The notes: generated from the letters alone by a model not told the origin. Positions 18,288 to 27,547 are shown, numbered from the stretch's first letter. The stretch is 49,366 bases of DNA from Candidatus Zixiibacteriota bacterium (GCA_030667525.1 DAOUVS010000002.1:1-49366); one strand, 5' to 3'. Translations and numbers: made by a program.

Positions 18288-18380
18288 CATAAAATAGGTT
18301 CTCAATACACCGTCTATTTCCATAATCGCTGCAATTTATGGTAATAAGTGTCGAACAATTCAGCAACGGAATCGGAATAT

Positions 18381-18514
18381 ATTTCTATTTGTTCATCAAA
18401 AAGTACTTTCGAATTTTTATAAGGTATTGCTACTTCAATCATTATGAAGCAATTTTGAAAATCATCACTTTGGGGTATGTTTGATATCTGCTTGATATAC
18501 AACAGGATATAAAA
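18381..18514. repeat. Dispersed intergenic repeat, copy B, abutting tRNA-Glu
   Basis: Aligns over its length to 8560-8690 (copy A) at roughly three bases in four, nearly gap-free. Its right edge is exactly the 3' CCA end of tRNA-Glu, so the repeat begins at the first base after the tRNA. A 70-residue open frame crosses it on the minus strand (18314-18526) but uses tRNA bases for its first codons and is interrupted in copy A. Confidence 0.7.
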
Positions 18515-18592
18515 TGGCGTCCCCAAGGGGATTTGAACCCCTGTCGCCGCCGTGAAAGGGCAGTGTCCTAGACCTAACTAGACGATGGGGAC
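18515..18592 (-). tRNA. tRNA-Glu (TTC)
   Basis: A full cloverleaf can be drawn on the minus strand: acceptor GTCCCCA/TGGGGAC, anticodon stem CTGCC/GGCGG with loop CTTTCAC giving anticodon TTC, T-stem AGGGG/CCCCT with TTCAAAT loop, discriminator G and an encoded CCA. Length 78 including CCA. Transcribed from a consensus-like promoter just upstream. Confidence 0.97.
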
Positions 18593-18608
18593 GCAATCTG
18601 TGCCGCTC

Positions 18609-18636
18609 AGTATAATAAAATATATTAAACTGTCAA
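18609..18636 (-). promoter_or_regulatory. Promoter of tRNA-Glu
   Basis: TTGACA (18631-18636), 16-base spacer and TATACT (18609-18614) on the minus strand, followed by GAGCGGC, a GC-rich stretch like a stringent discriminator. The predicted start is about 10 bases before the mature tRNA 5' end. Confidence 0.7.
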
Positions 18637-18690
18637 GCCAAATAATCGACCTGTTTTTATTTCCTTAAATCGCCCGTTATACTGAAATAT

Positions 18691-21683
18691 TTACTTCAAA
18701 AGGATCATTTTGCGGGTAAAAGAATTATCCTCAACTGATAATCGATAAAAATAGATTCCGCTGGCGACCGGGTTATTATTGAAATCAACCCCGTTCCACT
18801 CAAACGAATGATATCCGGCCGGTAGCTTTTCTTCAATCAGATTTATTACTTTTTTGCCAAGAATATTATATACCGATAGATTAACCTTTTGGCTCGATTT
18901 CAGGCTAAAACCTATTGTCGTTGACGGATTAAACGGATTAGGAAAATTCTGGAACAGATTAAAATTATCCGGGAGTTGATCGTTTTCCGAAAATGAAATA
19001 TCAGTTGTATTATTATACTTATTCGTTGCCCCGATTGCCGCCAGTTTTAAACTGTCAAATTTGTTCGACGCTACAACAGCAAAAACAGCCGTATCTGATT
19101 GCCCGGGACCAAGATTAAACGGACCGGTCGATAAAATTTGCGATAGATCGACCCTGGAGGTATTAGTAATATCAACCAAACCTTCTGACAGGGCCGCAAA
19201 TTTGTCCATTTCCGACCAGATATAATGTTCGGAAAGATCATGTACTCTCAAGCGATATGAGGCGACCCCTTCAGAATTTAAAACTGTCAAACCACGATAG
19301 TCACTATCAACTTCAGAGCTATTAAGAAGATATATATAACCCAGATTTTCATCAGGTGAAAAACCACCGGCATTTTGCCAGGTGACGACATCCCAGTCAA
19401 AGAACAGCCCGGCATAAAGATTATTGATTGCAGCATCGCTATTATTTTTTATTGAATATTCCAGAATAATAAAGTCGTTATCAGGGACGCTGTTCCAGCT
19501 ATATGTTTGTTGCCGAATCTCAAGTCCCAGCGAATTTTCTGCAAAGTTGTCATTAAATATTGAGACTGTTTCCTGATCTGCTTTCTGCCCCGGTTCCGAT
19601 ACAATTAATCCACCACCTTCATTAACGGCAAAATCATTATCAGCATCTTCAGCAAAATTTCTCGCCCCGTCGGAAATATGATCGGCATCAACCCCAATTA
19701 AAAAGGCAGCTTCAAAAAGTTGATTGCTACCGCCATTAAAAGAAAATCCAGCCTCATCCAACGGAATAAAACTGTTTGGCCCAAAACCGTACTGACCAAA
19801 ATTAGTAATTGTAAATGATATGGCCCCGGTTTCATGTGTAAAAAACTGCGGTTGCCCCAATTGGTCTTTTTCGCCCACTCTGATTGAAACCTTCACATTT
19901 TTTGAATAATCACCATCGCCACTTAAGGTCAAATTTATTGTCAGAATTTGTCCCGTACTGACCGTATCATCGACCGCAACCTGAAACTGAATGTCTCCGA
20001 TTACAATCTGACCACTGTCGATATTTCCAAAATTAATAGTTGGTGTCAAAACTGAAAGCTGATGATCCCAACTTGTCACATTGCCTGATACGTTGTTAAC
20101 TATCTGGCCCATATTCGTAACTGCAAGATCACCAATTGTCGTTTCGCCCGGATTAGCCAACGACCCTCCAAAATAGCTGATCCTTAGATCTGAATCAAAA
20201 GCAGGGGTCAGATAAGCAATTGCTGCCGGAATATTAATTAACCCCCAACCATAATTGTTATTTGGCGAGGTCCCGGCATCGGGGTATGGTACACACGAGG
20301 TCAATAACGCTTCCTTGATTTCAGCCGGGTAGAGTTGGGTGCATATTGCCGCAGTATTGCCACCGCGCCGGAAACGTGCGGTGCCGCCATTGATGTTCCG
20401 GTAAAAGACTCGTAGTCTCCATTGGGGATCGATGAAAAAATGGCAAGTCCTGGTGCCACAACATTTGGCTTTATTGAAACTCCATCGCAGTCTGATGGTC
20501 CTCGTGCTGAAGTCGACACAATTTTATTATCTGAAGTAGTTATATGATTAAAGTTGCCAACCGCGAAACAATCGAGCGAATCATTGGCGCGATTGGCCGG
20601 ATTAGCTATTGTCTGATCATGCGGCCACTCAGTATAATTACCGGCGGCAAAAATATTAACAATCCCAAGAGCTTCAGTATTATCGATCAGTTCCCAAAGA
20701 AAATCATCACATCCAACGATTTCATTAAGTGTTCCCCAACTGTGATTGATAACATCAGGAACATCATCAAATGTATTCGGGTCACCGTCAGGATCGGCGG
20801 CCCATTCAAAGGCATCGATTATTGAAGTATACGGCAGATCGATCACTGCTGCTGAAATCCATTTGGCATCTGGCGCCACGCCGATCGTATCGCCGGTATT
20901 ATCATCATGTCCGACCATTATCCCCATTGTATGGGTGCCATGTTTCTGAAGAAATGCAGGTAATGTCGGTGTCGTATGAGGGAATACTGCTTCAGGTAAA
21001 GTATGCGGGAATGGTTGTTTTCCGAGGGGATCATACCATGCTGCCGATGAATCACCATCGTGCCCTTTCCAGTTATCGAAAAGAGCCGGGTGAAGACCAT
21101 CAACGCCGGTATCAAAGGAACAGATTAAACTTCCTTTACCTGTCAGTTCCTGCGCCCAGGCTTGCGGTGCTCCGATTGCTTCCAGATTAGGCTCAACCGA
21201 AGTAGCCAAATTGGCAGAAAGAGAAGAGCTTGTTTCTTCTGATTTTATAGATTCAATTTTTGGTATTATCTGGATCGATATAACATCAGGATGCCCCGCC
21301 AGCGACTCCAGTTCAGAAACCGCGATTTGGGTGGTTATTCCATTGATCAACCAATGCCCTTTGGTGTGGGCTGATAGACCTGCCGATTCATGATTTTTGA
21401 GAATTTCCATCAGACCTTTTTGAGATCGTGCTGATTCTGTCCTCAGCCTGCCGATTCCGATTCGATGAGACTCGGCAATACTTTTGTACTTGTTCGCCAG
21501 CTCTTTTCGAAGTACAAACGGCCCTTGAGAATTTTTGACCAGAATGAGAACATCTATTTTATCAGATTGATTTGTATTCTTGATTTTTTTGGCCAATCCT
21601 TGAGATAACGACCCGGCAAAACCGGAAACCGATAGCAAAAGAATTATAATCGTCAGAGCTTTAATTATTAATAATTTTCTCAT
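18691..21683 (-). pseudogene. Secreted subtilisin-family (S8) protease, interrupted by one frameshift
   Basis: Two frames, 20301-21683 and 18691-20304, make one protease of about 997 residues. The first has a signal peptide (MRKLLIIKALTIIILLLSVSGFAG), an inhibitor-like prodomain, and the catalytic triad: Asp in SFDTGVDGLHPAL, His in KHGTHTMGIMVGHD, Ser in FTGTSMAAPHVSGA. It then ends abruptly. Restoring one C in the CCC run at 20327-20329 (minus strand) continues the expected helix as PAEIKEALLTSCVPYPD and NNNYGWGLINIPAAI. The second frame ends in FQNFPNPFNPSTTI and a FlgD/Por-type C-terminal sorting domain. The second frame could start at TTG overlapping the stop, but that would split the fold. 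Either a sequencing error, a true mutation or slippage on the C run; with the base restored it is an intact extracellular protease. Confidence 0.85.
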
Positions 21684-21871
21684 ATTTCTACCTATATATT
21701 AGTTCAATATATACAAGCGAGTTCCGTGCCACCTGGCAGTCTCTTGTAGTAATTTTAATCTATTGATTCATAATCACTTACAATATAATGAAAATAGCAT
21801 CAAAGAGCAAGTATGAAATATGACAACCACTGGTTTGCATAATAATTCACTCCAAACAAATATCTGAAAAT

Positions 21872-21902
21872 AAAAAAGCCGCCGTGAAAATTCATAGCGG
21901 CT
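21872..21902 (-). terminator. Second minus-strand terminator-like hairpin
   Basis: On the minus strand AGCCGC, 14-base loop, GCGGCT then TTTTTT (T run opposite 21872-21877). It lies 130 bases beyond the first rex terminator, before the protease promoter region. Confidence 0.6.
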
Positions 21903-22035
21903 CTCTGGTGCCGGTTAAACCGGCTTCTATTATCCTTACCGTCCATCTTTAAAAACGAATTAATCCTTATTAATGTTTAAAAATTGAATCAATTATTCTA
22001 GAGAAAATTGAGATATAATATCATTAATCTATCCA

Positions 22036-22068
22036 ATAAAAAAGACGCCCGCAACCACAACGGGCGTC
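22036..22068 (-). terminator. Rho-independent terminator of rex
   Basis: Minus strand: GACGCCCG, 9-base loop, CGGGCGTC, then TTTTTTATT. A perfect 8-base GC-rich stem with a U tract, 78 bases past the rex stop codon. Confidence 0.9.
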
Positions 22069-22146
22069 CAATTCAAGATGACACTTAAGAGAAGTAATAC
22101 AGTTTCAATCCCTTGAAACTGCTTTATTAAAAAACTATCTAATTAT

Positions 22147-22821
22147 CTACTCCTTGGTTGCTGTTATGCTTTCTCTATTAACGAGTGAAAATGAAATATG
22201 TTCCAATTCCATTGACATATTTTCATTTCTGAGGATAACATTTTCAGGTACTTTCAGATTAATTGGAGCAAAATTAAGTATCCCGCTGACACCTGCTTCA
22301 ACAATATCATCAACAATGTACTGCGCCACCGTTGCCGGAACAGCGATAATCACAATATCAATATTATTCTCTCTCAAACCTTCTTTCAGGTTGGCAATAT
22401 CTGAAACCAATATTCCCTTATGATTCGAACCGATTTTTCTCTGATCGTTGTCGAAGATCATATTGATGCTAAATCCATGCCGCTGAAATTCTTTATAGCC
22501 GACCAAAGCCGATCCGATATTGCCGACTCCGACCATTGCAACTTTCCATTCACGATCCAGACCGAGAATAGTGGCAATTCTATTTTTCAGCTCTGTGACC
22601 GGATAACCTAATCCCCGGGTTCCAAATGAACCAAAGAAAGAGAGGTCTTTTCTGACCTGGGCAGGAGTTAGTTTTTCATGTTTAGCTAATTCTTTTGAGG
22701 AAATTGTTTTAATATTCTCTTTTTCCAGAATTGAGAGAACCCGGTAATATAGAGAGAGTCTCTGAATAGTCGATTCCGAAATTTTCTTTTTACCGTCGTC
22801 TGCTGCCAAAATATTCCCCAA
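22147..22821 (-). CDS. rex: Redox-sensing transcriptional repressor Rex
   Basis: 224 residues, close to the usual 205-230. The N-terminal winged helix shows IQRLSLYYRVL, SSKELAKHEKLTPAQVRKDLSFFGSFGTRGLGY, the Rex DNA-binding signature (residues about 18-75). The C-terminal Rossmann domain has VGVGNIGSALVGY and FDNDQRKIG for NAD(H). By family, Rex binds operators when NADH is low and releases them when NADH/NAD rises, controlling fermentation and respiration genes. A near-consensus Rex operator sits on its own promoter, so autoregulation is likely. It is flanked upstream by alr in the same direction, but with its own promoter. Confidence 0.96.
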   Translation of the reverse strand: MGNILAADDGKKKISESTIQRLSLYYRVLSILEKENIKTISSKELAKHEKLTPAQVRKDLSFFGSFGTRGLGYPVTELKNRIATILGLDREWKVAMVGVGNIGSALVGYKEFQRHGFSINMIFDNDQRKIGSNHKGILVSDIANLKEGLRENNIDIVIIAVPATVAQYIVDDIVEAGVSGILNFAPINLKVPENVILRNENMSMELEHISFSLVNRESITATKE

Positions 22822-22846
22822 GCAAAATTATCCGTCCTAACGGACT

Positions 22847-22864
22847 ATGTGAATTCATTCACAA
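22847..22864 (-). promoter_or_regulatory. Rex operator in the rex promoter
   Basis: Minus strand TTGTGAATGAATTCACAT, compared with the family consensus TTGTGAAWWWWTTCACAA: a near-complete inverted repeat that differs at the last base and has TGAA as spacer. It overlaps the -10 element by two bases and covers the transcription start region, an ideal position for repression. Confidence 0.85.
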
Positions 22865-22891
22865 GTTACTATCTGTAGGCAAAACTGTCAA
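22863..22891 (-). promoter_or_regulatory. Promoter of rex
   Basis: Minus strand TTGACA (22886-22891), 17-base spacer, TAACTT (22863-22868), directly followed by the Rex operator. Start codon 42 bases downstream of the -10. Confidence 0.6.
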
Positions 22892-22987
22892 GTGAAAATA
22901 ATCACAAAAGCTGACACCTTTGCTTACCTTACAAATATCGATATAATACGCAGATTATTAATAATAAATTGTAATCTTTATATTTTT

Positions 22988-24139
22988 TCAGATAATAATT
23001 CTTGGGATATTTTCATTAATCCGGCTTACTATCTCATAGTTGACCGTATTGGCCAGTCCAGCCAGCAATTCGGCAGAGATTGATTCTTTGTCGTTTTTAC
23101 CGATAAGTGTAACCGGTTCTTCAAGTTTAACCCCTGGGATATCAGAAATATCGACCATCATTAGATTCATACAGATTCGTCCGCGAACCGGCGCCCGTTT
23201 CCCTTTTATTAACACATAGGCGAGATTGGAAAGCGAGCGGTCATATCCATCGTAATATCCGACCGGTAAAACGGCCAATTTTGTTTTGGAAGTGGTCCGA
23301 TAACTGCATCCATACCCAACAAAAGAATCAGGCAAAATATCCTTTATCTGAATAATCCGGGTAAACCAACTCAAGGCAGGTTTCAGTATCTTATTGGATC
23401 GACCCTGCAGACGATATGAAAGATAGGTCTCTTTTGACGGCCATAATCCATAAAATGCGATCCCGGGCCGAACCAAATCAAATTTGGTTTTTTCAAATAG
23501 AAGCAAAGCAGCCGAGCTGGCAGTATGCAGAAGTTCGGGCTTCAGACCAATCTTTTTTATGTTTGCCACCGCCTCATTAAAATTATTTAACTGACTCTCA
23601 GCAAACGAATGATCGGTTGTATCTTCAATATTGGCAAAATGAGTCGAAACCGCTTTTAATTTCAGATGTGAATATTTTTTAATTACCTCGACCGCTTTTT
23701 TAATTTTACCAGGTTCAATGCCCTGTCGATTAGTCCCGGTTTCAATTTTCAAATGAACAAAAACCGCCCTTTTAAACTTTTCGCTAAGTTTTCCCAGTTG
23801 CGAAATAGTTTCGATATTGTAAACGGTTGGTTCCAGATTATAGTCAAAAACGGCCGACAGGTCATTTAATGCGATATAGCCGACAATTAATATATTGCGA
23901 TCCCAGCCGAATTTCCGGGCCAAAATCGCCTCATCCAAAGAATGCAATGCAATATATTGAATGTCTCCCTTTTTATTTTTCAAAAGAAGTGAAATAATCT
24001 CGGCCAGACCATGTCCATAAGCATTCGCTTTCAGAGCAACGGCGATCTGTCGTTTTCCGGCCAGCTTCCGAATCGTATCGATATTCTTTTTTATCGCCCC
24101 GGAATCGATCTCAAGCCAGTTTAGTAATTTCTTTTCCAT
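22988..24139 (-). CDS. alr: Alanine racemase
   Basis: 383 residues, fold type III PLP enzyme. The PLP lysine is Lys37 in VALKANAYGHG at the N-terminal barrel; the second catalytic base is the Tyr in the VGYGCSYR segment of the C-terminal domain. GRICMNLMMVDISD and the VTLIGK stretch near the C-terminus are standard for Alr. It makes D-alanine for peptidoglycan in the cytosol. Divergent from the plus-strand yggS gene, whose product is also a PLP protein. Complete, nothing missing. Confidence 0.95.
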   Translation of the reverse strand: MEKKLLNWLEIDSGAIKKNIDTIRKLAGKRQIAVALKANAYGHGLAEIISLLLKNKKGDIQYIALHSLDEAILARKFGWDRNILIVGYIALNDLSAVFDYNLEPTVYNIETISQLGKLSEKFKRAVFVHLKIETGTNRQGIEPGKIKKAVEVIKKYSHLKLKAVSTHFANIEDTTDHSFAESQLNNFNEAVANIKKIGLKPELLHTASSAALLLFEKTKFDLVRPGIAFYGLWPSKETYLSYRLQGRSNKILKPALSWFTRIIQIKDILPDSFVGYGCSYRTTSKTKLAVLPVGYYDGYDRSLSNLAYVLIKGKRAPVRGRICMNLMMVDISDIPGVKLEEPVTLIGKNDKESISAELLAGLANTVNYEIVSRINENIPRIII

Positions 24140-24227
24140 ATCATGGGAATTTATAAGAAAACTGTAGACACAGCAATTAAAAAAAGGTTTGTCGACTTAT
24201 CAAAATTTATTGTTAAAAAGATTTTTA

Positions 24228-24257
24228 TTGAATTTATCATGTATAGATTCATATAAT
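24228..24257 (+). promoter_or_regulatory. Candidate promoter of the yggS-divIVA-punA operon
   Basis: TTGAAT (24228-24233), 18-base spacer, TATAAT (24252-24257), about 58 bases before the yggS ATG. The -10 is consensus; the region is AT-rich, so other positions are possible. Confidence 0.4.
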
Positions 24258-24314
24258 TATCATGGAGTGAAATGCTTGATGGAAAAAAATGATTAAAATG
24301 TGCAAAAGGAATAA

Positions 24315-25004
24315 ATGATAAATATTGAAGCGAACATAAAGATTATAAAAGAGAAAATAAAAATCGCTGCCGAAAAATCAGGAAGAAAAAGCGATGAGAT
24401 CACATTGGTTGCGATCTCAAAAAGATTTCCTGCCGAGTTTATCAAAGCTGCAGTCGAACACGGTATAACCGATATCGGTGAAAGCCGTTTACAAGAGGCG
24501 GGGCCAAAAATTGATGAGCTTGGTAATATCGCTCGCTGGCATTTGATTGGTCATCTGCAAACAAATAAAGTAAAAAGAGTGATTTCACTTTTTGATCTGA
24601 TCCATTCGCTTGATTCGCTTAAACTGGCCAGTGAGATCAGCCGCCGGGCCGAACCTCTGGATAAAAAAATTAATTGTTTAATTGAGGTTAACTCATCGTG
24701 GGAAGATTCAAAACATGGATTCAACCCCGACAAAGTTTTGGAAGCTATAAAAATAATAAAAGATTTTAAATTTATTGATCTATGCGGACTGATGACAATC
24801 GGACCAAACACTAATGATTCAAAATCTATCCGTTCCGCATTTGTTTTAACGAGGAAGCTATTTATTGAGGGACAGAAAATTGTCGGCGACAGTTTTTCAA
24901 TTCTTTCGATGGGAATGTCGTCCGACTATGAATTGGCGATCGAGGAAGGTTCAACGATGATCCGGATTGGAACAGGTATTTTTGGTGATCGCCCGCCGCT
25001 TTAG
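24315..25004 (+). CDS. yggS: PLP-binding homeostasis protein (YggS/PLPBP family)
   Basis: 229 residues, the usual length. The PLP Lys is in LVAISKRFP (residue about 36); NVE-like segment appears as DIGESRLQEA, then WHLIGHLQTNK, and LCGLMTIGP and SILSMGMSSDYELAIEEGST, all family landmarks. It is a single-domain alanine-racemase-like barrel with no known catalysis and controls PLP and amino-acid balance. It begins a run of same-direction genes; divIVA follows after 46 bases, a pairing also seen in Gram-positive division clusters (ylmE...divIVA), here without sepF. Confidence 0.93.
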   Translation: MINIEANIKIIKEKIKIAAEKSGRKSDEITLVAISKRFPAEFIKAAVEHGITDIGESRLQEAGPKIDELGNIARWHLIGHLQTNKVKRVISLFDLIHSLDSLKLASEISRRAEPLDKKINCLIEVNSSWEDSKHGFNPDKVLEAIKIIKDFKFIDLCGLMTIGPNTNDSKSIRSAFVLTRKLFIEGQKIVGDSFSILSMGMSSDYELAIEEGSTMIRIGTGIFGDRPPL

Positions 25005-25050
25005 ATAATATTGTATCGTACAAAATAAAATGTAATAGATAGGAAAAAAA

Positions 25051-25587
25051 ATGGGACTGACGCCAAACGAAATCAGAAATCAGGAGTTTTCCTCATCGAT
25101 GAGAGGATACACTCGCTCCGAGGTGGAGGCTTTTAAGGAAGCGGCCGCCGCCGCCCTCGAAGAGGCCAAAGTCGAATTGCTTAAGCAAACCGAGAAGAAC
25201 AAGGGTCTAAACGAAAAATATCAGGATCTTAAAAATCTTGAAGAAACACTGAAATCATCGGTTATCGAAGCGCAAAAAGGGGCAGAACAGACACTCGCAA
25301 ATTCCAAAAAAGAGGCGGAACTGATAATCACCGATGCCAAACAGAAACGGGATGGAATCATCGAGGATAAACATCGTAAACTGGCCGAGTTGGAAACGCG
25401 AATTCATGAACTTGAATTTACCCGTAAAAGTTTTTACGCCAGATTAAAAAGTGAAATTGAAAGCTATCTGAAACTAATTAGTCAGGCCGAGTCTGATTCA
25501 TCGGTAAAAATTGAATACCCCGACGATTTAAATATGAATCGTATTGCCGAGCATGTTCATCACGATAACAATGGGCAGAACGATTAA
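25051..25587 (+). CDS. DivIVA-domain coiled-coil protein
   Basis: 178 residues. The N-terminus has the DivIVA membrane-binding pattern (MGLTPNEIRNQEFSSSMRGY, then TRSEVEAF) followed by a long coiled coil (residues about 25-140). By family it senses negative membrane curvature at poles and septa and recruits division or wall-synthesis proteins. It lies directly between yggS and punA with 46- and 23-base gaps. The C-terminal 35 residues are variable. It could serve as a general DivIVA-like scaffold; its partners are not visible here. Confidence 0.85.
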   Translation: MGLTPNEIRNQEFSSSMRGYTRSEVEAFKEAAAAALEEAKVELLKQTEKNKGLNEKYQDLKNLEETLKSSVIEAQKGAEQTLANSKKEAELIITDAKQKRDGIIEDKHRKLAELETRIHELEFTRKSFYARLKSEIESYLKLISQAESDSSVKIEYPDDLNMNRIAEHVHHDNNGQND

Positions 25588-25610
25588 AAGTAATTTAAAG
25601 GAAGATATAG

Positions 25611-26435
25611 ATGTCAAACGATCTCAAACAAAAAATAGCAGAATCAAAAAAATATATTACCAGTCAGGTCGCTTTTGAGCCAAAAATCGGCATTATTTTG
25701 GGCACCGGATTAGGCTCGCTCGCCGATGGTATCGATGTTGTCGGTACGGTTGATTACAGTAATATCCCTCATTTCCCGGTCTCAACCGTTGAATCACATG
25801 CCGGGCGCTTGATCTTTGGCAATCTGCGGGGAAAACCGGTGGTGGCGATGCAGGGTCGATTCCATTTTTACGAAGGGTACACTCTTCAAAAAGTGACCTT
25901 TCCGATTAGAGTCTTACAAGCACTCGGAATTGAAACTTTGATAGTCTCCAACGCCTGCGGAGGTCTCAATCCGTTGTTCAACAAAAAAGATATTATGATC
26001 ATCACCGATCATATCAATCTGCTTGGACAAAACCCGCTGATTGGTCCCAATGATGACAGCATCGGTGATCGCTTTCCCGACCTGTACAACTGCTACGACA
26101 AAGAATTGGTGAAGCTGGCCGAGTCGGTTGCTCTTGAGCAGAAACTGCCGGTCAAAAAGGGTGTTTATGTTGCAGTCTCCGGACCGAACTTGGAGACGGC
26201 GGCTGAGTATCGTTTCCTGAGGATCATCGGTGCCGATGTGGTTGGAATGTCAACTGTCCCAGAAGTTCTTGCAGCCCGACATCAGGGAACCAAGGTGATG
26301 GCTTTTTCGATCATTACCGACATGGGTCTGCCCGATGCCATCAAACCCTGTTCACTCGATGATGTTATCGGTGCGGCCAAAGCGGCCGAACCGAAACTTC
26401 GGGAGTTAATAGCAGGATGTGTTGAAAAAATGTAG
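25611..26435 (+). CDS. punA: Purine nucleoside phosphorylase (trimeric class)
   Basis: 274 residues. Family motifs in order: IILGTGLGSLAD, VESHAGRLIFG, MQGRFHFYEGY, VSNACGGLNPLF, GPNLETAAEYRF, VVGMSTVPEVLAARH and FSIITDMG. It cleaves purine nucleosides with phosphate to base and ribose-1-phosphate in the cytosol. Length and motifs fit the trimeric PNP/PunA class; MTAP-like proteins are close relatives but the ETAAEYRF and STVPE motifs favour PNP. ATG follows GGAAGATAT. Confidence 0.93.
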   Translation: MSNDLKQKIAESKKYITSQVAFEPKIGIILGTGLGSLADGIDVVGTVDYSNIPHFPVSTVESHAGRLIFGNLRGKPVVAMQGRFHFYEGYTLQKVTFPIRVLQALGIETLIVSNACGGLNPLFNKKDIMIITDHINLLGQNPLIGPNDDSIGDRFPDLYNCYDKELVKLAESVALEQKLPVKKGVYVAVSGPNLETAAEYRFLRIIGADVVGMSTVPEVLAARHQGTKVMAFSIITDMGLPDAIKPCSLDDVIGAAKAAEPKLRELIAGCVEKM

Positions 26436-26473
26436 TTTTGGAATTTTTGAATGCTGATTGATATGGAGAAAAG

Positions 26474-27535
26474 ATGTCTTTTGATTTAACCTGGCTAAAA
26501 GATTATTTGGTACCGGTGACAACTTTGGTTGCATCAGTCATCATTGGTTTGGTACTTCAGCACTTGATTAATAATAGACTGTTCAAGGCGGCCCAAAAAA
26601 CGAAATGGCGTGGGGATGATATTATTCTCGAAGGATTAAAAGGTAAGATTATTCTCTGGTCAGTAATAATCGGACTATATTCTGTTTTACCGATGTTGAA
26701 TCTTGAGCCGGAGTATAATGCATTGGCTCGAAAAATCCTTTTGGTGCTGGTAATATTTTCGATCACGATGGTTGCCTCATCGGTTCTGGGCGGATTTATG
26801 CGGCTTTATTCCGATGATGGCAAATCGGGCGTCTTATCAACTTCAATTTTTTCGATAATCACAAGAATTGTAATTATCCTCATTGGCGTTATGATAATTC
26901 TGCAAACTCTCGATATCTCTATTACTCCGATGCTAACTGCTCTCGGTGTCGGTGGTTTGGCAGTAGCGCTCGCTCTGCAGGATACTCTTTCAAACTTGTT
27001 TTCCGGATTCCATTTGTTATTAACACGCAAAGTAAGAATTGGCGATTGGATCGAACTTGACTCCGGTCAAGCCGGAGAGGTGATTGATATCACTTGGCGT
27101 AATACGACTTTAAAACAAAGACGAAACAATATTATTATTATCCCCAACTCGACAGTTGCCTCCTCAATTACCACCAACTACAATCTCCCCAAACAAGAAT
27201 TGGCGTTCCGGGTTGAATGCGGAGTAGCCTATGACAGCGATCTCGAACATGTTGAAAAAGTATCAATAGAAGTAGCCCAGGATGTTATGAAAAATGTCAG
27301 GGGTGCCGTACCGACCCACAAACCGTTTGTTCGTTTCTCCTCTTTTGGCGATTCAAGTATAGATTTTTATGTTAATCTTAGAGTCGAAGATTACCCTAAG
27401 CAGTTTCGGATCAGGCACGAATTTATAAAAAGACTCCATAAGAAATTCAACGAGGAGGGAATTGTCATTCCGTTCCCGATTCGAACTCTTGATATTCCCA
27501 AAGACAGCAAATTAATTATAAACAAAAGCGAGTAG
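26474..27535 (+). CDS. MscS-family mechanosensitive ion channel
   Basis: 353 residues. Four or five transmembrane helices in the first 180 residues, the last being the pore helix with GVGGLAVALALQDTLSNLFSG, then the beta domain (RIGDWIELDSGQAGEVIDITWRNTTL, IIPNSTVASSITTNY) and C-terminal alpha/beta domain. It is in the inner membrane and releases solutes on hypo-osmotic shock. It sits between punA and nadC in one direction. Larger than minimal MscS by one N-terminal helix pair. Confidence 0.93.
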   Translation: MSFDLTWLKDYLVPVTTLVASVIIGLVLQHLINNRLFKAAQKTKWRGDDIILEGLKGKIILWSVIIGLYSVLPMLNLEPEYNALARKILLVLVIFSITMVASSVLGGFMRLYSDDGKSGVLSTSIFSIITRIVIILIGVMIILQTLDISITPMLTALGVGGLAVALALQDTLSNLFSGFHLLLTRKVRIGDWIELDSGQAGEVIDITWRNTTLKQRRNNIIIIPNSTVASSITTNYNLPKQELAFRVECGVAYDSDLEHVEKVSIEVAQDVMKNVRGAVPTHKPFVRFSSFGDSSIDFYVNLRVEDYPKQFRIRHEFIKRLHKKFNEEGIVIPFPIRTLDIPKDSKLIINKSE

Positions 27536-27547
27536 AGGGAATCGGTT

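Larger units (their letters stand above)
21684..22146. other. Gene-free stretch with three hairpins between rex and the protease
   Basis: No coding frame is convincing. It contains two minus-strand terminator-like hairpins and one inverted repeat close to the rex stop (AGTTTCAA/TTGAAACT, 22101-22108 and 22113-22120), plus a 15-base palindrome at 21910-21924 (GCCGG TTAAA CCGGC). The spacing of two terminators about 150 bases apart leaves room for a small untranslated RNA, but no sequence signature supports one. Confidence 0.5.

Noticed and set aside
18314-18526. 70-residue minus-strand ORF beside tRNA-Glu
   Set aside because: Its first codons are the tRNA 3' end, and the related copy at 8560 is interrupted by a stop; treated as part of the repeat.
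20301-20304. Two separate genes coupled by a TTGA overlap in the subtilase region
   Set aside because: The break falls inside the conserved helix after the catalytic Ser and one base restores the usual sequence, so a frameshift is more likely.
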